Shown here in pieces: positions 13,952 through 16,506 of a DNA stretch of 16,506 bases. Under the pieces are notes generated by a model. The model did no database searches. It saw nothing but the letters and a program-made list of their open reading frames with translations, and had not been told where the DNA came from. The translations under genes were made by a program, and so were the position numbers. The stretch comes from an uncultured Jeotgalicoccus sp. GTDB lineage: Bacteria > Bacillota > Bacilli > Staphylococcales > Salinicoccaceae. Each line of letters opens with the position of its first letter. Positions within the stretch are counted from its first letter, which is position 1. The DNA lies in contig CANRKV010000017.1 in NCBI GenBank assembly GCA_947631305.1, forward strand, positions 1 to 16,506. Direction: 5' to 3'.

Positions 13952-14617
13952 ATGAACGTAGCAAAGTATATTGACCATACATTACTAAAACCGGAAGTTA
14001 CTGACAAAGAAATTGCAGTACTATGTGAAGAAGCACATGAATATGGTTTCTTCAGTGTCTGCATTCAGCCTGCATGGGTTAAAACTGCAGCTGAAAAACT
14101 TGCTGATAGCGAAGTTAAAGTTTGTACAGTAATCGGCTTCCCTCACGGTGCAGCAACTTCTGAAGTAAAAGCATTCGAAACAAAAGATGCGATTTCAAAT
14201 GGTGCGGATGAAGTGGATATGGTAATTAATATCGGCCAGCTTAAAGCAGGCAGCCTTGATTACGTAAAAGAAGATATTAAAAGCGTTGTAGATGCTGCGA
14301 ACAAAGAAGCACTTGTAAAAGTAATTATTGAATCTTCACTTCTTACTGAAGATGAAATCGTAACTGTATCAAAGTTAGCCAAAGAAGCAGGAGCAGATTT
14401 TGTTAAAACTTCTACAGGATTTAACGGCGGCGGCGCAACTGTTGAAGCTGTAGCATTAATGCGTCTGACAGTAGGCGAAGATATGGGCGTTAAAGCAAGC
14501 GGCGGTGTACGCTCAAGTGAAGACGCGATGAAGATGATCGAAGTCGGTGCGACAAGAATCGGCGCATCAAGCGGTATTGCTATCGTTAACGGTGCAATTT
14601 CAGACAGCGATTATTAA
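13952..14617 (+). CDS. deoC: Deoxyribose-phosphate aldolase
   Basis: A 221-residue class I aldolase that splits 2-deoxyribose 5-phosphate into glyceraldehyde 3-phosphate and acetaldehyde, letting the cell use deoxyribonucleosides. Family residues are present: the opening IDHTLLKP (7-14), D89 in EVDMV (equivalent to Asp102 of E. coli DeoC), the Schiff-base lysine K152 in FVKTSTGF (150-157), and K181 in GVKASGGVRS (179-188). The chain ends in Tyr221; in the E. coli enzyme the C-terminal Tyr contributes to catalysis. GGGAG (13937-13941) is the ribosome-binding site. The gene is complete and looks functional. Its place between rsmE and rpsU, away from other nucleoside-catabolism genes, is unusual for staphylococci. 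Confidence 0.95.
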   Translation: MNVAKYIDHTLLKPEVTDKEIAVLCEEAHEYGFFSVCIQPAWVKTAAEKLADSEVKVCTVIGFPHGAATSEVKAFETKDAISNGADEVDMVINIGQLKAGSLDYVKEDIKSVVDAANKEALVKVIIESSLLTEDEIVTVSKLAKEAGADFVKTSTGFNGGGATVEAVALMRLTVGEDMGVKASGGVRSSEDAMKMIEVGATRIGASSGIAIVNGAISDSDY

Positions 14618-14618
14618 A

Positions 14619-14634
14619 TTTCAGTTGACTGAAA
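14619..14634. repeat. Inverted repeat over the rpsU -35 region
   Basis: TTTCAGT, a 2-base centre TG, and ACTGAAA begin 1 base after the deoC stop. The repeat contains the rpsU -35 hexamer. It could be an operator or a weak hairpin at the end of the deoC transcript; there is no T tract after it, so it is unlikely to be an intrinsic terminator. Confidence 0.5.
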
Positions 14635-14654
14635 ACAATGTAATATATTATAAT
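14625..14654 (+). promoter_or_regulatory. Sigma-A promoter of rpsU
   Basis: -35 TTGACT (14625-14630), an 18-base spacer, and consensus -10 TATAAT (14649-14654). The predicted start near 14661 gives a leader of nearly 60 bases before the rpsU ATG. Confidence 0.82.
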
Positions 14655-14662
14655 ATTAAAGT

Positions 14663-14680
14663 ACATAGTATTGACTATGT
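14663..14680 (+). promoter_or_regulatory. Hairpin at the 5' end of the rpsU leader
   Basis: ACATAGT (14663-14669), loop ATTG, and ACTATGT (14674-14680) form a 7-bp stem almost at the predicted transcript start. It could protect the 5' end or serve regulation. It does not match a leader class I recognise. Confidence 0.45.
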
Positions 14681-14718
14681 GAATTAGCCTTTTGCATTAT
14701 CGGAGGGAGGGAAAACAA

Positions 14719-14895
14719 ATGTCAAAAACAGTTGTTAAGCAAAACGAACCAATTGAAGATGCTTTGCGTCGTTTCAAACGTACAGTTTCTAAAAACGGTA
14801 CTATTCAAGAAGCACGTAAAAGAGAGTTTTACGAAAAACCAAGCGTAAAACGCAAGAAGAAATCTGAAGCTGCGCGTAAGCGTAAGTTCAAGTAA
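14719..14895 (+). CDS. rpsU: 30S ribosomal protein S21
   Basis: A 58-residue, very basic protein starting MSKTVVKQNEPIEDALRRF and ending KKKSEAARKRKFK, which is the S21 family sequence and length. S21 is a late-assembling small-subunit protein near the anti-Shine-Dalgarno region of 16S rRNA. The start ATG follows the strong ribosome-binding site GGAGGGAGG (14702-14710) at 8 bases. An in-frame ATG at 14692 lies before that site and is not supported. The gene has its own promoter and terminator. In B. subtilis and S. aureus yqeY follows, but here it does not. Confidence 0.97.
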   Translation: MSKTVVKQNEPIEDALRRFKRTVSKNGTIQEARKREFYEKPSVKRKKKSEAARKRKFK

Positions 14896-14923
14896 TATCA
14901 CTCTTCCCTCTGATAAGTGATAT
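14895..14923 (+). repeat. Small inverted repeat just after rpsU
   Basis: ATATCACT (14895-14902) and AGTGATAT (14916-14923) form an 8-bp stem with a 13-base loop starting at the rpsU stop codon. It has no T tract; it may stabilise the mRNA end upstream of the real terminator. Confidence 0.4.
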
Positions 14924-14928
14924 ATAAT

Positions 14929-14960
14929 AAAACAGCGCACATTTTGTGCGCTGTTTTTTT
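14929..14960 (+). terminator. Strong intrinsic terminator of rpsU
   Basis: AAAACAGCGCACA (14929-14941), loop TTT, and its exact complement (14945-14957) form a 13-bp stem rich in GC, followed by a T run reaching 14960. It isolates rpsU from the nfeD-floA unit. Confidence 0.95.
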
Positions 14961-14970
14961 GTCTCTCCAT

Positions 14971-14999
14971 TTCTCATTTGGGTTCAGTTAATGTATAAT
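14971..14999 (+). promoter_or_regulatory. Likely promoter of the nfeD-floA unit
   Basis: Consensus TATAAT (14994-14999) with TTCTCA (14971-14976) at a 17-base spacing; the -35 matches four of six bases. The start would fall near 15006, directly at the ribosome-binding site AGGAGGG (15007-15013), so the leader would be only about 14 bases. Confidence 0.6.
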
Positions 15000-15006
15000 C
15001 GGAATC

Positions 15007-15013
15007 AGGAGGG
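15007..15013 (+). promoter_or_regulatory. Ribosome-binding site that fixes the nfeD start
   Basis: AGGAGGG lies 6 bases before ATG 15020 but directly abuts the in-frame ATG at 15014. Normal spacing therefore selects 15020. Confidence 0.8.
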
Positions 15014-15019
15014 ATGTAC

Positions 15020-15703
15020 ATGGGAGGTTCGTATTTATATATGATTAATAATTCAATTCAATTTTATATAGATGTTGTGACTACACCCGTTGTTGCATTT
15101 CTATTATTATCAATATTCTTCCTTGGTATGGTGTATCAGCTCTTCTCTGAGAAAGTAAATATTATCGGCATCCTTTCCGTACTGTCGATATTTATATTCT
15201 TCTCGGGTCACCTTCTTACTGGCGATGGTAATTTGCTGGCATTGATACTTATTCTGATAAGCGGAATTCTAATGCTTATAGAATTTTTCGTCATTGGTAT
15301 GATACTTGGAGCCGTAGGAGTTTTGCTATTTGGTATAAGTATTTTATTAGTCAGCGGCAATGTGTTTTTATACAGTATTTTCTTAGCCGTAATATTCATT
15401 ATGGTGATTATAGAGTGGGTGATATTTGTGAAGTATAAGAAACGTAAAATCCCTTTCCTCAATCGTTTAATTTTAAACGATGCAACGGATAAAGAATCGG
15501 GATATACATCATTTGATGACCGTTCGCATTTAGTCGGTGAAGTTGCGGTAACACATACTGTGCTCCGTCCATCCGGGACAATACGTCTCGGTGATGAGCG
15601 TATCGATGCTGTTGCCGAAGGTTCGTATATTACAAATGATGTGGAAGTTAAGATTATTTTTGTAGAAGGTACAAGAGTTGTCGTCAGACCAACGGGAGAT
15701 TAA
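15020..15703 (+). CDS. NfeD family membrane protein, short form
   Basis: A 227-residue protein with an N-terminal membrane part and a C-terminal OB-fold-like NfeD domain. Hydrophobic segments lie at about 18-42, 47-66, 71-110 (two or more helices) and 116-137. The soluble domain runs from about 170 to 227, with LVGEVAV (171-177), a central GTIRLGDERIDAVAEG stretch (186-201) and a closing VEGTRVVVRP. This is the organisation of NfeD proteins linked to flotillins. The long form (B. subtilis YqeZ) has an N-terminal ClpP-like serine protease domain; here it is absent, and no upstream coding remains are visible. floA follows after 18 bases, supporting a shared membrane-microdomain role. The catalytic or scaffold function of the short form is not established. 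Confidence 0.88.
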   Translation: MGGSYLYMINNSIQFYIDVVTTPVVAFLLLSIFFLGMVYQLFSEKVNIIGILSVLSIFIFFSGHLLTGDGNLLALILILISGILMLIEFFVIGMILGAVGVLLFGISILLVSGNVFLYSIFLAVIFIMVIIEWVIFVKYKKRKIPFLNRLILNDATDKESGYTSFDDRSHLVGEVAVTHTVLRPSGTIRLGDERIDAVAEGSYITNDVEVKIIFVEGTRVVVRPTGD

Positions 15704-15721
15704 AAACAAGGAGAGTGGAGA

Positions 15722-16506
15722 ATGAATTTAGCATTTATTACAGGCGGTGCACTCGTAACATTACTTATTTTTGTAGTAATTATTATCGTGATTGCATTTA
15801 TCTTGTCATTTGTTCCAATCGGTTTATGGATTTCAGCAATTGCTGCAGGGGTTAAAGTAGGAATCTTTACATTAGTAGGTATGCGCCTCAGACGTGTTAA
15901 ACCTAAACGCGTTATCGAACCAATGATTAAAGCGCATAAAGCGGGTATTCAGCTGTCTACAAACCAGCTTGAGTCTCACTTCTTAGCAGGCGGTAACGTC
16001 GACCGCGTTGTCGACGCACTAATCGCTGCGCAGCGTGCAGATATTAACTTAACGTTTGAACGTTGTGCTGCAATTGACCTTGCAGGACGTGACGTACTTG
16101 AAGCAGTACAGATGAGTGTTAACCCGAAAGTTATCGAAACGCCATTTATCGCTGGTGTTGCGGTTGACGGTATCGAAGTTAAAGCGAAAGCAAGAATTAC
16201 AGTTAGAGCCAACATCGAACGCCTAGTCGGTGGTGCTGGTGAAGAAACGATCATTGCACGTGTTGGTGAAGGCGTAATTTCAACTATTGGTTCTTCAACT
16301 AAGCACGCTGATGTACTTGAAAATCCGGAACGTATTTCACAGACTGTCTTAGCTAAAGGTCTCGATTCAGGTACTGCATTTGAAATCTTATCGATTGATA
16401 TTGCAGATGTGAACATCGGTAGTAATATCGGTGCAGATCTTCAGACTGAACAAGCTGAAGCCGATAAGAATATTGCACAGGCGAAAGCTAAGAACGCCGT
16501 GCAATG
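15722..16506 (+). CDS. floA: Flotillin-like protein FloA (partial, 3' end outside window)
   Basis: The reading frame is open to the window end, giving 261 residues of a protein usually about 330 long. It begins MNLAFITGGALVTLL, with a hydrophobic, membrane-inserted region at about 4-52 (VPIGLWISAIAAGVKVGIF near its end). The segment MRLRRVKPKRVIEP and the SPFH-like domain follow (with LAGGNVDRVVDALIAAQ, IGSSTKHADVLENPE), then the start of the Ala/Glu-rich coiled coil (LQTEQAEADKNIAQAKAK). FloA organises functional membrane microdomains. The ATG has AAGGAG at 15708-15713, 8 bases upstream. Together with the preceding nfeD it forms a two-gene unit. Confidence 0.95.
   Translation, partial: MNLAFITGGALVTLLIFVVIIIVIAFILSFVPIGLWISAIAAGVKVGIFTLVGMRLRRVKPKRVIEPMIKAHKAGIQLSTNQLESHFLAGGNVDRVVDALIAAQRADINLTFERCAAIDLAGRDVLEAVQMSVNPKVIETPFIAGVAVDGIEVKAKARITVRANIERLVGGAGEETIIARVGEGVISTIGSSTKHADVLENPERISQTVLAKGLDSGTAFEILSIDIADVNIGSNIGADLQTEQAEADKNIAQAKAKNAVQ

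Noticed and set aside
14692..14718. ATG at 14692 as the rpsU start
   Set aside because: The strong ribosome-binding site at 14702-14710 lies after it, and S21 begins MSKTVV at 14719.
15976..16416. Minus-strand open frame of 146 codons opposite floA
   Set aside because: floA is open on the plus strand with clear FloA sequence; the reverse product resembles no family I know.

Overview
The window is 16.5 kb of compact, ordered core chromosome from a low-GC Gram-positive of the Staphylococcaceae. The likely source is a Jeotgalicoccus- or Salinicoccus-like relative rather than Staphylococcus itself. The evidence is the gene order comEA-comEB-comEC, yqzM, holA, rpsT, lepA, hemW, hrcA-grpE-dnaK-dnaJ-prmA-rsmE, rpsU, nfeD-floA, together with LepA, DnaK and ribosomal proteins that closely resemble those of staphylococci. 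The genus is an inference and was not tested. No mobile element, CRISPR array, tRNA or rRNA is present, and no gene-free stretch exceeds about 165 bases.

Layout. Bases 1-2877 hold the late-competence DNA-uptake operon: the end of comEA, then comEB and comEC joined by an ATGA overlap. The tiny membrane gene yqzM lies on the minus strand, tail to tail with comEC, and its terminator sits inside the last codons of comEC. holA (DNA polymerase III delta) and rpsT (ribosomal protein S20, minus strand) converge on a shared bidirectional terminator. rpsT and lepA (elongation factor 4) diverge from a clear pair of sigma-A promoters, and hemW (haem chaperone) follows lepA. Next is the class I heat-shock cluster. 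It starts with a sigma-A-like promoter and a CIRCE operator and runs hrcA-grpE-dnaK, then a strong terminator, then dnaJ-prmA-rsmE with tight or overlapping junctions. deoC stands between rsmE and rpsU, where Bacillus and Staphylococcus usually have mtaB (yqeV). rpsU has its own promoter, leader hairpin and terminator. A short NfeD-type membrane protein and the flotillin gene floA close the window; floA runs off the end.

How the genes work together. The heat-shock block is a self-regulated chaperone module, with HrcA repressing through CIRCE and DnaK, DnaJ and GrpE forming one folding machine. Many of the other genes serve translation (S20, S21, EF4, PrmA acting on L11, RsmE acting on 16S rRNA). 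NfeD and FloA form a membrane-microdomain pair. The com genes import DNA.

No wholly new system is evident. The points most worth a second look are in regulation and synteny: a terminator-like hairpin inside the start of comEC, the nested yqzM terminator, a perfect palindrome in the rpsT leader, the terminator and possible promoter that split dnaK from dnaJ, the replacement of mtaB/yqeY by deoC, and the structured promoter and leader of rpsU.
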